A DNA stretch of 9,273 bases from CAIYHK01 sp964638795. Lineage in GTDB: Bacteria; Actinomycetota; Acidimicrobiia; Acidimicrobiales; Ilumatobacteraceae. Every line of letters begins with the position of its first letter. Positions within the stretch are counted from its first letter, which is position 1. The notes beneath the pieces were generated by a model. The model was not told where the DNA came from and searched no databases. It saw only the letters and a list, made by a program, of their open reading frames with translations. Below, piece by piece: positions 1-6,119 of this stretch. Made by a program: the position numbers and the translations under genes. Location of the stretch: positions 1 through 9,273 of the forward strand of contig CAZXAX010000063.1 in NCBI GenBank assembly GCA_964638795.1, given 5' to 3'.

Positions 1-2
1 AT

Positions 3-110
3 GCGGTGTTTGCATTCAAAATCAACAACGGACCCACAAAGCCCAAGGTTCCGTTGCCACCGCCGCCTTCAGGTGGCGGTAAACCCAAACCACCAGCGCC
101 GAGCTGGTGA
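3..110 (+). CDS. C-terminal end of an unrecognised protein, 5' end outside window
   Basis: The reading frame is open from the window edge to the TGA at 108-110 and gives 35 residues ending in a Pro/Gly/Lys-rich tail (PLPPPPSGGGKPKPP, then APSW). The preceding residues AVFAFKINNGP look like the last strand of a folded domain. It lies 15 bp ahead of the oxidoreductase gene on the same strand, so it is probably the upstream member of that operon. Proline-rich tails of this kind are common on actinobacterial envelope or secreted proteins, but nothing here identifies the family. That this is a real coding end is supported by the stop-to-start spacing and the strong ribosome site directly after it. 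Confidence 0.55.
   Translation, partial: AVFAFKINNGPTKPKVPLPPPPSGGGKPKPPAPSW
59..80 (+). other. Strong hairpin in the 3' end of the first reading frame
   Basis: ACCGCCGCC (59-67) pairs with GGTGGCGGT (72-80) around a TTCA tetraloop. This is a nine-base-pair stem with a single G-U wobble. No T-tract follows, so it is not a standard intrinsic terminator. It encodes the Pro-run followed by the Gly-run, which by codon choice are near reverse complements. It may simply reflect coding, or it may stabilise or process the mRNA before the next gene. Confidence 0.5.
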
Positions 111-113
111 ACC

Positions 114-120
114 AAGGAGG
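114..120 (+). promoter_or_regulatory. Strong ribosome binding site for the GTG start at 126
   Basis: AAGGAGG lies five bases before the GTG at 126-128. This near-perfect Shine-Dalgarno site fixes the start of the oxidoreductase gene. Confidence 0.85.
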
Positions 121-125
121 CAGTT

Positions 126-1004
126 GTGAATATCGGTCGTGTTGGTATCTGGCATGTGTTTGATCTCGTATCGCCATCGGAAACTCGGTCCGCGGTATCA
201 ACACTGGAAAATCTTGGTTTCAAGGCAGTTTGGATTCCCGAAGCTGGTGGACGCGAAGCATTTGTTGCATCGTCAGTGATTCTTGGCGCAACTACAGAGC
301 TGGTGGCTGCGACTGGAATTGCCAATTTGCATATGCGCGAGCCGATGTCAATGAACGCGGGCTGGCAAACGCTGTCTGATGCATATCCAGATCGCTTCTT
401 GTTGGGTATTGGCGTGAGCCATCAACCGTTGGTCGAAGGCGTAATCGGTACCACTTATTCGAAACCTTATTCGACAATGGTGAAGTATCTCGATGGAATG
501 GATTCGGGTCTGTACTTCGGCACTAAACCAGCAGTTGCACCAACAAGAGTGCTTGCCGCACTTGGCCCCAAAATGCTGAAGCTCTCAGCCGAACGCACTG
601 CAGGTGCACATCCATATTTTGTTCCGGTCGAACACACAAAGTTCGCTCGCGAAATTCTTGGGCCATCGCCAATGTTGAACACCGAATTGGCCGTGGTCAT
701 AACCAACGACATTGACGCTGGTCGAGAAATCGCTCGGAAGTACATGTCGACCTACCTGCGCTTGCCTAACTACACGAACAACTTAAAGCGGTTCGGCTGG
801 ACAGATACCGATATCGAAGAGGTAAATGATCGTCTTGTAGATGCGATCGTCCCAGTTGGCGATATCGATCATGTGACGAGTCGCATTAAAGCCCATCTCG
901 ACGCCGGAGCAAGTCACGTCTGTGTGCAAGTGCTCAATGGTGCGATGGACAAAATGCCCTACGACGAGTGGAAGGCGCTGGCAGCCGCAGTAGAAGGTCT
1001 CTGA
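126..1004 (+). CDS. LLM class F420-dependent oxidoreductase (TIGR03620-like)
   Basis: This is a 292-residue luciferase-like (TIM-barrel) protein of the group that uses coenzyme F420, or less often FMN, for hydride transfer in the cytoplasm. The substrate cannot be told from sequence. Seen directly: an N-terminal barrel strand (GRVGIWH, residues 4-10), a glycine-rich RFLLGIGVSH segment at 90-99, and the characteristic LAALGPKMLKLSAER stretch at about 143-157 followed by GAHPYFV (160-166). I recall this last pattern as diagnostic of the TIGR03620 F420 family. The length is normal for the family. The GTG start is set by AAGGAGG five bases upstream. Only three bases separate its stop from the mycothiol-type gene downstream, so the two are almost certainly co-transcribed. 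F420 rather than FMN use is inferred from the subfamily resemblance. Confidence 0.9.
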   Translation: MNIGRVGIWHVFDLVSPSETRSAVSTLENLGFKAVWIPEAGGREAFVASSVILGATTELVAATGIANLHMREPMSMNAGWQTLSDAYPDRFLLGIGVSHQPLVEGVIGTTYSKPYSTMVKYLDGMDSGLYFGTKPAVAPTRVLAALGPKMLKLSAERTAGAHPYFVPVEHTKFAREILGPSPMLNTELAVVITNDIDAGREIARKYMSTYLRLPNYTNNLKRFGWTDTDIEEVNDRLVDAIVPVGDIDHVTSRIKAHLDAGASHVCVQVLNGAMDKMPYDEWKALAAAVEGL

Positions 1005-1007
1005 ACG

Positions 1008-1730
1008 GTGGAGTCGGAGCTTGCACAACTACGCCGCGAGTGGTCAGCGTTTGAAAGCCTTCTAGCGACCCCAATTCTTGGGCTCCCGGTACCTGATTGC
1101 CCACAGTGGAACGTAGGAGATCTAGTGCTGCACGTGGGTCGCATTCATCATTTTTTCGCCGAAATGGTTCGCTCCGGCCGCGACCGCCCGTTTCCTTTGA
1201 GTGAGATTGCAGCGCCCTCCGAGAACGATGTGATTACGTGGGCACAGAAAGGAAGAGACAACTTTGTTGCCGAAGTGCTCGCTCATGGAAGCACAGCTTT
1301 TGCATGGTCGTGGACTCAAGACAAAACCGTTGCGTGGGTACTCCGACGGTTGCTACACGAAACACTTGTGCACCGTTGGGATCTCGAAAATGCAGTTGGC
1401 AACACGATGCCAACGGACGCCGCAGTTGCAAGTGATTGTATTGATGAGTTTTTGGTGAGTTTTGTAGTTGGGCGTAAGTCCGACAATCATTTGCCGGCTG
1501 GATCAGTTCATCTCCATTGCACCGACACCGAAGGCGAGTGGATGCTCAAATTCTCCGAACAAGGAATTGATCTCACGCGCGAGCACGCCAAAGGCGACGT
1601 GGCGATACGGGGACAAGCGGAAGACCTAGCACGGCTTCTTTGGCGTCGCGCGATCCTCAATTCAGACGAGTTTGAGGTGTTCGGCAATTCAGAGGTTGCC
1701 GAAGCTTTTCTTGCTTACCCACGGCTCTGA
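1008..1730 (+). CDS. Maleylpyruvate isomerase family mycothiol-dependent enzyme
   Basis: This 240-residue protein has the two-part MDMPI layout: an N-terminal DinB-like four-helix metal domain (about 1-150) and a smaller C-terminal MDMPI_C domain (about 160-238). The likely metal triad is visible: His47 or His48 in LHVGRIHHF, then Glu118 and His122 in LLHETLVHRWD. The C-terminal part shows the usual GDVAIRGQAEDLARLLWRR pattern (196-214). Members are mycothiol-dependent isomerases or S-transferases in the cytoplasm of Actinomycetota, and most have no known substrate. The start is a GTG three bases after the preceding stop, with a weaker AGAAGG at 992-997. It ends tail to tail with the next gene, leaving only four bases between stops. 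An actual maleylpyruvate substrate is not supported, since no gentisate-pathway genes are present. Confidence 0.88.
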   Translation: MESELAQLRREWSAFESLLATPILGLPVPDCPQWNVGDLVLHVGRIHHFFAEMVRSGRDRPFPLSEIAAPSENDVITWAQKGRDNFVAEVLAHGSTAFAWSWTQDKTVAWVLRRLLHETLVHRWDLENAVGNTMPTDAAVASDCIDEFLVSFVVGRKSDNHLPAGSVHLHCTDTEGEWMLKFSEQGIDLTREHAKGDVAIRGQAEDLARLLWRRAILNSDEFEVFGNSEVAEAFLAYPRL

Positions 1731-1734
1731 TTAG

Positions 1735-2049
1735 TCAGCGACGCGTTTGCTTAGGTGGCGCAAAGAGCGTTAGTTGCTGTGCCGTTGCGAGGATCTCTGC
1801 GAGGTTCTGCCAGATAGTGCGACCACGACTTGATACCCGCTGGATTTCGATTCGCTCTGGTCGCAATGATCTCGCTGCACCGTTTTCATCGTGAATCGTG
1901 ATGCTGCCGTCTTTTTCAGCGCTGTGAATCTTGCCAAGTGTCCAGCGAGCCGCGTCGCCGGACTTTTTGAAACGAATAGCTTCACCTTTGTGTAATCCAA
2001 GAAGTGACAGTCCGCCGTCGTCGACGGGCTGTACTTTGCGCTTGGCCAT
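1735..2049 (-). CDS. Conserved-looking 104-aa protein with a C-terminal QLTLF motif
   Basis: I do not recognise a named family. The N-terminus is basic (MAKRKVQ). Residues about 18-70 read as a small beta-barrel of SH3/Tudor/KOW type: KGEAIRFKK, ARWTLGKI, then DGSITIHDENGAARSLRPERIEI. This is followed by a helix (about 79-91) and the pentapeptide QLTLF at 92-96, then a short basic tail. The ATG at 2047-2049 overlaps the TAA stop of the upstream dehydrogenase by one base (TAATG on the minus strand), so translation is likely coupled and the protein is made together with that enzyme. QLTLF matches the bacterial beta-sliding-clamp binding consensus QL(S/D)LF at four of five positions. This could be chance. 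A role in nucleic-acid metabolism is only a suggestion. Confidence 0.8.
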   Translation of the reverse strand: MAKRKVQPVDDGGLSLLGLHKGEAIRFKKSGDAARWTLGKIHSAEKDGSITIHDENGAARSLRPERIEIQRVSSRGRTIWQNLAEILATAQQLTLFAPPKQTRR

Positions 2050-2888
2050 TACTGGAGTCTTGCCTGAAACTTGCGCATACCAGCGATCCAGCGCGCACGA
2101 TCCTCAGTTTTGCGTTTGGCGTAGGTGAGGACTTCGGGATGGGGAAGCACCAGGAATTCTTCTTTGCGAATCGCATCCACCATGACCCGTGCCACCTGGT
2201 CTGCTTCCAAAATGTCTCCACCTGCACGCACCGCACTAACTGCTGTGGTAACGATCTGATCACTTTCTGATTCATTGCTCGAGCTCTGGGATGCCGACAC
2301 GGGTCCACCGATCATTGGCGTGTTGACTCCTTGCGGGCAAAGGCAGGAAACCTTGATTCCGCGGTCGCCGTAGGAAATTGCCATCCACTCAGCAAAAGCC
2401 AAAGCTGCATGCTTTGTGACTGAGTAGGGCACACTTCCTAATTGTGTGAGCATTCCCGCTGCTGACGCAGTTGAGCAAAAGTATCCATCTCCACGCTCAA
2501 GCCACTGGGGCAGAAGCGCTTTGGCTGCCCAACGATGGGCATGAAAATTGATCGCAAAGGAATCATCCCATTCCGTCTCACTGGATTCAATGACATCTGT
2601 GCCCGCACCGATTCCGGCGTTGGCAAAAAAGAGATCAATTTGCCCCAATTTCTTGTTGGCAAAATTTATGAGTTCAGTGTTCCCTGCCTCTGTTGCGAGA
2701 TTGACAACAATTCCGTGGCAGGAACCGTTACGGTGGGCGTTCAGCGACTGCGTTGCAGATTCGAGAAGGTGCGCGGAGCGATCCGCGAGCACCAGGTCTG
2801 CCCCTGCTTCATGGAACTTGTGCGCTAGTGCGAGTCCAATTCCAGATGCCGCGCCGGTGATGACGCATTTCTTTCCAAGTAGATCCAT
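2049..2888 (-). CDS. SDR family NAD(P)-dependent oxidoreductase
   Basis: This is a 279-residue classical short-chain dehydrogenase. The Rossmann dinucleotide site TGAASGIG is at 11-18, and an Asp at the end of strand 2 (Asp36 in LADRS) favours NAD(H). The structural NAG is at 90-92, with Asn114. The catalytic set is Ser142, Tyr155 and Lys159 (YSVTK). The region after Lys159 carries the usual CPQGVNTPM substrate-side motif, followed by a Ser/Glu-rich insert at about 198-210 (VSASQSSSNESESD). The C-terminal end is an RWIAGMRKFQ helix. Substrate is unknown: an alcohol or a ketone of a lipid-like or secondary metabolite is typical. ATG start with only a weak upstream GGAAT. It is the first gene of a two-gene unit with the 104-residue protein and is divergent from the 56-residue gene. 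Confidence 0.92.
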   Translation of the reverse strand: MDLLGKKCVITGAASGIGLALAHKFHEAGADLVLADRSAHLLESATQSLNAHRNGSCHGIVVNLATEAGNTELINFANKKLGQIDLFFANAGIGAGTDVIESSETEWDDSFAINFHAHRWAAKALLPQWLERGDGYFCSTASAAGMLTQLGSVPYSVTKHAALAFAEWMAISYGDRGIKVSCLCPQGVNTPMIGGPVSASQSSSNESESDQIVTTAVSAVRAGGDILEADQVARVMVDAIRKEEFLVLPHPEVLTYAKRKTEDRARWIAGMRKFQARLQ

Positions 2889-2943
2889 ATACGTCCATTC
2901 CAGCAGATACGCTCAGAGTGTTGATCCATAGAAAGGTTTGACG
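2889..2943. promoter_or_regulatory. Divergent intergenic gap, two promoters expected
   Basis: These 55 bases separate two genes that point away from each other, so both promoters should lie here or reach into the coding ends. GAAAGG at 2931-2936 is a plausible ribosome site for the plus-strand ATG at 2944. I do not see a convincing -35/-10 pair or a palindromic operator on either strand. Confidence 0.4.
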
Positions 2944-3114
2944 ATGACTGAGATCACTGCAACGCTTCCCGAAGTAGAGACCACGCACGAAGTCGTGGCC
3001 GACGCGCTCGCCATCGTCGACAAGGCGCTGACTGAGATGTTGCGCCGCGAGCTTGTCTCAACCACCGAAGTCGCCGATCTTTTGTTGGATCTGCGCTCGG
3101 TACTCAGCCGCTAA
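2944..3114 (+). CDS. Small 56-aa helical protein of unknown function
   Basis: The ATG at 2944, seven bases after GAAAGG, opens a frame to the TAA at 3112-3114. The product starts MTEITATLPEVETTHEVV and ends TTEVADLLLDLRSVLSR. It contains no Cys, aromatic residue, Asn, Gln or Gly. It is rich in Ala, Leu, Val, Glu and Thr, and reads as two amphipathic helices (about 14-37 and 40-55) with no signal peptide or membrane segment. About 73% of its codons end in G or C (41 of 56), visibly more than in the first genes of the window, which suggests selection on the coding sequence and perhaps good expression. It stands alone, divergent from the dehydrogenase and tail to tail with the DsbA-fold gene. 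Small helical proteins of this kind can be adaptor or dimerisation units, but I do not recognise the family. Confidence 0.72.
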   Translation: MTEITATLPEVETTHEVVADALAIVDKALTEMLRRELVSTTEVADLLLDLRSVLSR

Positions 3115-3120
3115 TTCTTC

Positions 3121-3732
3121 TTAGCGTGGCACAGATGTGTGCTTGAACTCATTCAGGTTGTCCCAACCGATGTTGGCGAGAATGCGTTCGACGGTGTTTG
3201 TCGCGTCTTCAGCAGATTTAGGGCGATCCAGTAAACGAACGAAAACCGCCGCTGATCCGACAATGAAAGTGGGCACTCCCCAAACCGCATGTGACTCGGC
3301 GTAACGGGTGTGTTCGTTTTTCACAGTTTCCAGGGTGCGCCCAGATGCGATGTCTGCCATGACTGCGTCTACGTTGATGCCGACCGATTTTGCAATCTGG
3401 CCCACAGATTCAACATCTGACAGGTTGCCGTTGCGTTCATGGCGATAGTTGTACAAGGCGGTATGCAGATCCAAGAAATGGGCGGATTGGTTATCTCGAA
3501 CCGAAACCGAAAATTGAAGCGCAAATAGCCCTGTGTCATCCTGTGGGCGATCCCAAATGTCGGTCTCGCCAGGCTCCACGTGTGACTGCCCAAGGCAATA
3601 GGGGAGAAAAGTCACGTCCCACGAAGCCCCTCCCTGAAGGGCTGTGACCACGTGGTCGTGGGCAATGCGGGCATAAGGGCACCGGTAGTCCCAAGTGATG
3701 GCGAACTTTGGTGCACTTGATGTTTTGGTCAC
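3121..3732 (-). CDS. DsbA family (thioredoxin-fold) protein with a single-Cys CPYA site
   Basis: This 203-residue protein has the DsbA/2-hydroxychromene-2-carboxylate-isomerase layout: a thioredoxin strand leading to DYRCPYAR (Cys18-Pro-Tyr-Ala21), a central helical insert (about 60-145), then WGVPTFIVG with the cis-proline at 154 and a closing helix. The second active-site cysteine is absent (Ala21). Disulfide oxidation by the usual CxxC chemistry is therefore unlikely, and a thiol-conjugate, isomerase or transferase role fits better. There is no signal peptide, so it should be cytoplasmic. The GTG start is the only start codon between the preceding gene's in-frame TAG (3748-3750) and this protein. 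The gap is 15 bp and lacks a clear Shine-Dalgarno site, so it is probably translated through coupling with the upstream hydrolase-PAP2 gene, as last gene of the operon. Confidence 0.85.
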   Translation of the reverse strand: MTKTSSAPKFAITWDYRCPYARIAHDHVVTALQGGASWDVTFLPYCLGQSHVEPGETDIWDRPQDDTGLFALQFSVSVRDNQSAHFLDLHTALYNYRHERNGNLSDVESVGQIAKSVGINVDAVMADIASGRTLETVKNEHTRYAESHAVWGVPTFIVGSAAVFVRLLDRPKSAEDATNTVERILANIGWDNLNEFKHTSVPR

Positions 3733-3747
3733 TGTGAATGCAACAAC

Positions 3748-5163
3748 CTAAATGAGGGTTGCTATTCCCAAAGTGGCAATTCCCATCGCGGCCCCGAAGA
3801 AGATTCCGCCCACCACGTCAGAGGCATGATGAATGCGCACGTAAACACGACTACCAGCGATAGCTATTGCCAGCAGAATCCAACCAAGTACCTGCAGCCA
3901 AGGGCTCCATATCGCTAATGCGAACACGGCAAAGGTGGCCGCAGACGCGTGGCCACTTGGGAAACTGGATGTGCGCGGCTGACGCACCGGACTGCGTTCA
4001 TCGCCGGCCACCGTTGGTCGCTCACGCCTGAACATCCGCTTAATGCCCTGATTAGTAATGAGACTTTCAGCGAGTATCAATCCCGCAAAGACAAAAGCCT
4101 CACGCAATCGGTCAGTGCTACCAATGGCCCGCAAAAAGCCCGCCAGGTACCACACGACCGAATAATCGCCTAGCCGACTGCACAGTTGAGCAACACGATC
4201 AAGGGAGCGATGTTTGCGCAGTCTCTCCACGATGGCGTCAACGCTGCGATCAAAGCGGGTTACTAGGGAACCAAAGTGATCGTCACCCTTTGTAGCGAGG
4301 AATTCGGCCGCAATTGCAGCAAACTCTGTTGGCTGTTCGAAGGGAAAGAAGTGTTCATATTGCTCGAAGCGTTGGAAGGTTCCATTTGGCAGGCGCTCAG
4401 CAACTTTCTCAGCAAATGAACTCGGTTGCATTGGCCGCAGAGATCCAGCCAGCACAAGAGTGCGCACTGTTGTATCGGGAAGGTGATCCCAGGTGTCATG
4501 TGCGGCACCTGTTTCATACGTGCGTGCTTCGTGCTCGCGTCCGCACTTCAATTCGATCGTGCCGTCGGGTAGCGAACGAAAGCCGTATTCGACGTAGCTG
4601 TGCAGTGACACGGGGTCAAAGTTGCCTAGCGGTGGTTTGGCTGCGAAATTGTCGATCGCTTCCTGCTTTGATCCGAAAACATTGCGCCGCCGCCGCGCAC
4701 CGTCAGCGAGTGGGTTTGTGCCGCCGCTCATCGCTCGTAATTCGGGGCTGAAGATGATTGGCTCATACGCAACGAGCGAGAGCAAGCACCCCGGTGACCT
4801 TCGTGCTGCGATAAGCAACGTTGCTGCCCCCATTGAGTGACCGATTCCAAGCAGACTCCCGCGTGGTGCACCAGTGCGCTGGTAGACGGTGTCAATTGCG
4901 AGAAGCGCGTCATCTGCGTAGCTGGTCCAATCAACTTGCCAATTAGGCGCAACTTCAGAGTCGCCATAGCCGCGATAGTCAAATGACCAGCAATCAAACT
5001 GGTCTTCCAGTGCTGTTGCTACAGCTGTGTAAGCGCGACCATGAAAACCAGTTGCATGTGAAATGAGCAGTGGAGGTCTATCGGAGCCTTTGCCGCCGGA
5101 CCAATGGTGGACGGCGAGTTCAAGACCCTCGGCTGATTTGACCGTGGAGGATTCCCACGTCAT
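3748..5163 (-). CDS. Alpha/beta-hydrolase fused to a PAP2 phosphatase
   Basis: One uninterrupted frame of 471 residues joins two enzymes. Residues about 8-290 form an alpha/beta-hydrolase: the oxyanion segment SHATGFHGR (35-43), FDYRGYGDSE (61-70), the nucleophile elbow GHSMG with Ser110, and His271 in EQYEHFFPF. Where the acid normally follows strand 7 (pattern G-x-x-D-P), this protein has GSLRP (240-244), with Arg243 in place of Asp. Residues about 333-471 form a type-2 phosphatidic acid phosphatase with all three signatures intact: Lys375-x6-Arg382-Pro383, PSGH (402-405), and Ser438-Arg439-x5-His445-x3-Asp449. Hydrophobic stretches at about 333-347, 355-370, 405-420, 421-437 and 450-471 look membrane-spanning. 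It should act on lipid esters and lipid phosphates or pyrophosphates at the membrane. It lies eight bases after the SDR stop, so it is in the same operon. ATG start, no strong ribosome site. Confidence 0.9.
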   Translation of the reverse strand: MTWESSTVKSAEGLELAVHHWSGGKGSDRPPLLISHATGFHGRAYTAVATALEDQFDCWSFDYRGYGDSEVAPNWQVDWTSYADDALLAIDTVYQRTGAPRGSLLGIGHSMGAATLLIAARRSPGCLLSLVAYEPIIFSPELRAMSGGTNPLADGARRRRNVFGSKQEAIDNFAAKPPLGNFDPVSLHSYVEYGFRSLPDGTIELKCGREHEARTYETGAAHDTWDHLPDTTVRTLVLAGSLRPMQPSSFAEKVAERLPNGTFQRFEQYEHFFPFEQPTEFAAIAAEFLATKGDDHFGSLVTRFDRSVDAIVERLRKHRSLDRVAQLCSRLGDYSVVWYLAGFLRAIGSTDRLREAFVFAGLILAESLITNQGIKRMFRRERPTVAGDERSPVRQPRTSSFPSGHASAATFAVFALAIWSPWLQVLGWILLAIAIAGSRVYVRIHHASDVVGGIFFGAAMGIATLGIATLI

Positions 5164-5171
5164 CTGATGAT

Positions 5172-6065
5172 TCAGGAAAGCTTCTCGAAGTAATACTTGG
5201 TCTCTTCGCCAAGGTTACGAGGAACGAAGTAGCCGTCCTCCTTGGTGATGGTCGACCAGTTGTCACGGATGTCTTCCACGGTGAGTCCGTTCTTCGTAAA
5301 GCCCGGCGTCTCGGCGAGGAACACGCGAGCCACGCGACCTCCTGCAACTGAGAAAACCTCGCCCGAAGTCGGGCAGTCTTCGTGGGCAAGGAATGCCACC
5401 ATTGGTGAAACTTGTTCTGGGCTCACTTTGTCTTTGAGCACGCCCATGATCTCTTCCGTCATTCGAGTTAGTGCAAGTGGTGCAATGACGTTTGCCTTGA
5501 TGTTGAAGCGTTCGCCTTCGACTGCGAGTACGCGAGTGAAGCCGACAAGGCCCATCTTTGCCGCACCGTAGTTGGCCTGACCGAAGTTGCCAAACAGGCC
5601 CGCTGCAGATGATGTTGAGATGATGCGCCCATAACCCTGCTCACGCATCTTTACGAAAGCCGGCTGAGTTACATGGAACGCACCCTTGAGGTGCACATCG
5701 AGCACAGCGTTGGTTAGGTCTGGTGTGAGGTTGTGGAACGACTTGTCGCGCAGAATGCCAGCGTTGTTAACAACGATGTCAACCTTGCCAAACGCATCGA
5801 CTGCGGTTTGCACGATGGCAGCGCCACCTTCTGGGGTGGCAACGCTGTTGTGGTCGGCAACAGCTTCGCCGCCAAGTGCCTTAATCTCATCGACTACACG
5901 CTGCGCAGCCGATGCATCTGATCCACTGCCATCAACTGCACCACCGAGATCGTTAATAACCACGAGTGCACCGCGCTTGGCGAGTAGCAATGCGTGCTGT
6001 CGACCGAGTCCGCCTCCGGCGCCAGTGATGATCGCTACCTTGCCGTCGAAACCGAGATCTGCCAT
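5172..6065 (-). CDS. SDR family 3-hydroxyacyl-CoA dehydrogenase-like enzyme (MFE-2/Hsd4B type)
   Basis: This 297-residue SDR resembles the dehydrogenase half of multifunctional enzyme type 2 and actinobacterial homologues such as mycobacterial Hsd4B. Such enzymes oxidise 3-hydroxyacyl-CoAs to 3-ketoacyl-CoAs with NAD+. Seen: TGAGGGLG at 14-21; INDLGG (38-42) with Asp39, which favours NAD; NNAG at 100-103; VHLKG (124-128), where classical SDRs have Asn; catalytic Ser153, Tyr166 and Lys170 (YGAAK); and a long C-terminal extension past GRVARVFLAETPGF. The length and this extension separate it from ordinary FabG (about 245 residues). It lies 54 bp after the acyl-CoA synthetase stop and has its own strong AAGGAG. 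The pairing with a ligase fits fatty-acid or steroid side-chain beta-oxidation; the exact substrate is inferred. Confidence 0.9.
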   Translation of the reverse strand: MADLGFDGKVAIITGAGGGLGRQHALLLAKRGALVVINDLGGAVDGSGSDASAAQRVVDEIKALGGEAVADHNSVATPEGGAAIVQTAVDAFGKVDIVVNNAGILRDKSFHNLTPDLTNAVLDVHLKGAFHVTQPAFVKMREQGYGRIISTSSAAGLFGNFGQANYGAAKMGLVGFTRVLAVEGERFNIKANVIAPLALTRMTEEIMGVLKDKVSPEQVSPMVAFLAHEDCPTSGEVFSVAGGRVARVFLAETPGFTKNGLTVEDIRDNWSTITKEDGYFVPRNLGEETKYYFEKLS

Positions 6066-6071
6066 GAGGGG

Positions 6072-6077
6072 CTCCTT
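6072..6077 (-). promoter_or_regulatory. Strong ribosome binding site for the SDR at 6065
   Basis: On the minus strand AAGGAG stands six bases before the ATG at 6063-6065. It decides the start and allows translation independent of the upstream ligase gene. Confidence 0.85.
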
Positions 6078-6084
6078 GCTAAAT

Positions 6085-6101
6085 GCCGGCGGTCAACCGG
6101 C
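6085..6101 (-). other. Small GC-rich hairpin between ligase and SDR genes
   Basis: GCCGG (6085-6089) and CCGGC (6097-6101) form a five-base-pair stem with a seven-base loop in the 54-bp gap. CCGGCGG is also repeated directly at 6086-6092 and 6097-6103. On the transcribed (minus) strand no T-run follows, so it is not a convincing terminator. At most it is an mRNA processing or partial attenuation point ahead of the strong ribosome site. Confidence 0.35.
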
Positions 6102-6119
6102 GGGGATTTTTCAACTCGT

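Noticed and set aside
1008..1730. True maleylpyruvate isomerase of the gentisate pathway
   Set aside because: The fold and metal triad match the family, but no gentisate dioxygenase or fumarylpyruvate hydrolase gene is nearby, and most family members have other roles.
2548..2931. Open frame of 127 codons on the plus strand reaching into the divergent gap
   Set aside because: It is antisense to the SDR Rossmann region and overlaps the ribosome-site region of the 56-residue gene; no domain is recognisable.
4314..4751. Open frame of 145 codons on the plus strand
   Set aside because: It is antisense to the hydrolase domain; the Arg/Cys/His-rich product looks non-biological.
6085..6111. Hairpin followed by GGGGATTTTT, resembling a plus-strand terminator
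   Set aside because: No gene is transcribed toward it on the plus strand, the stem is only five pairs, and four Gs and an A separate it from the T-run.
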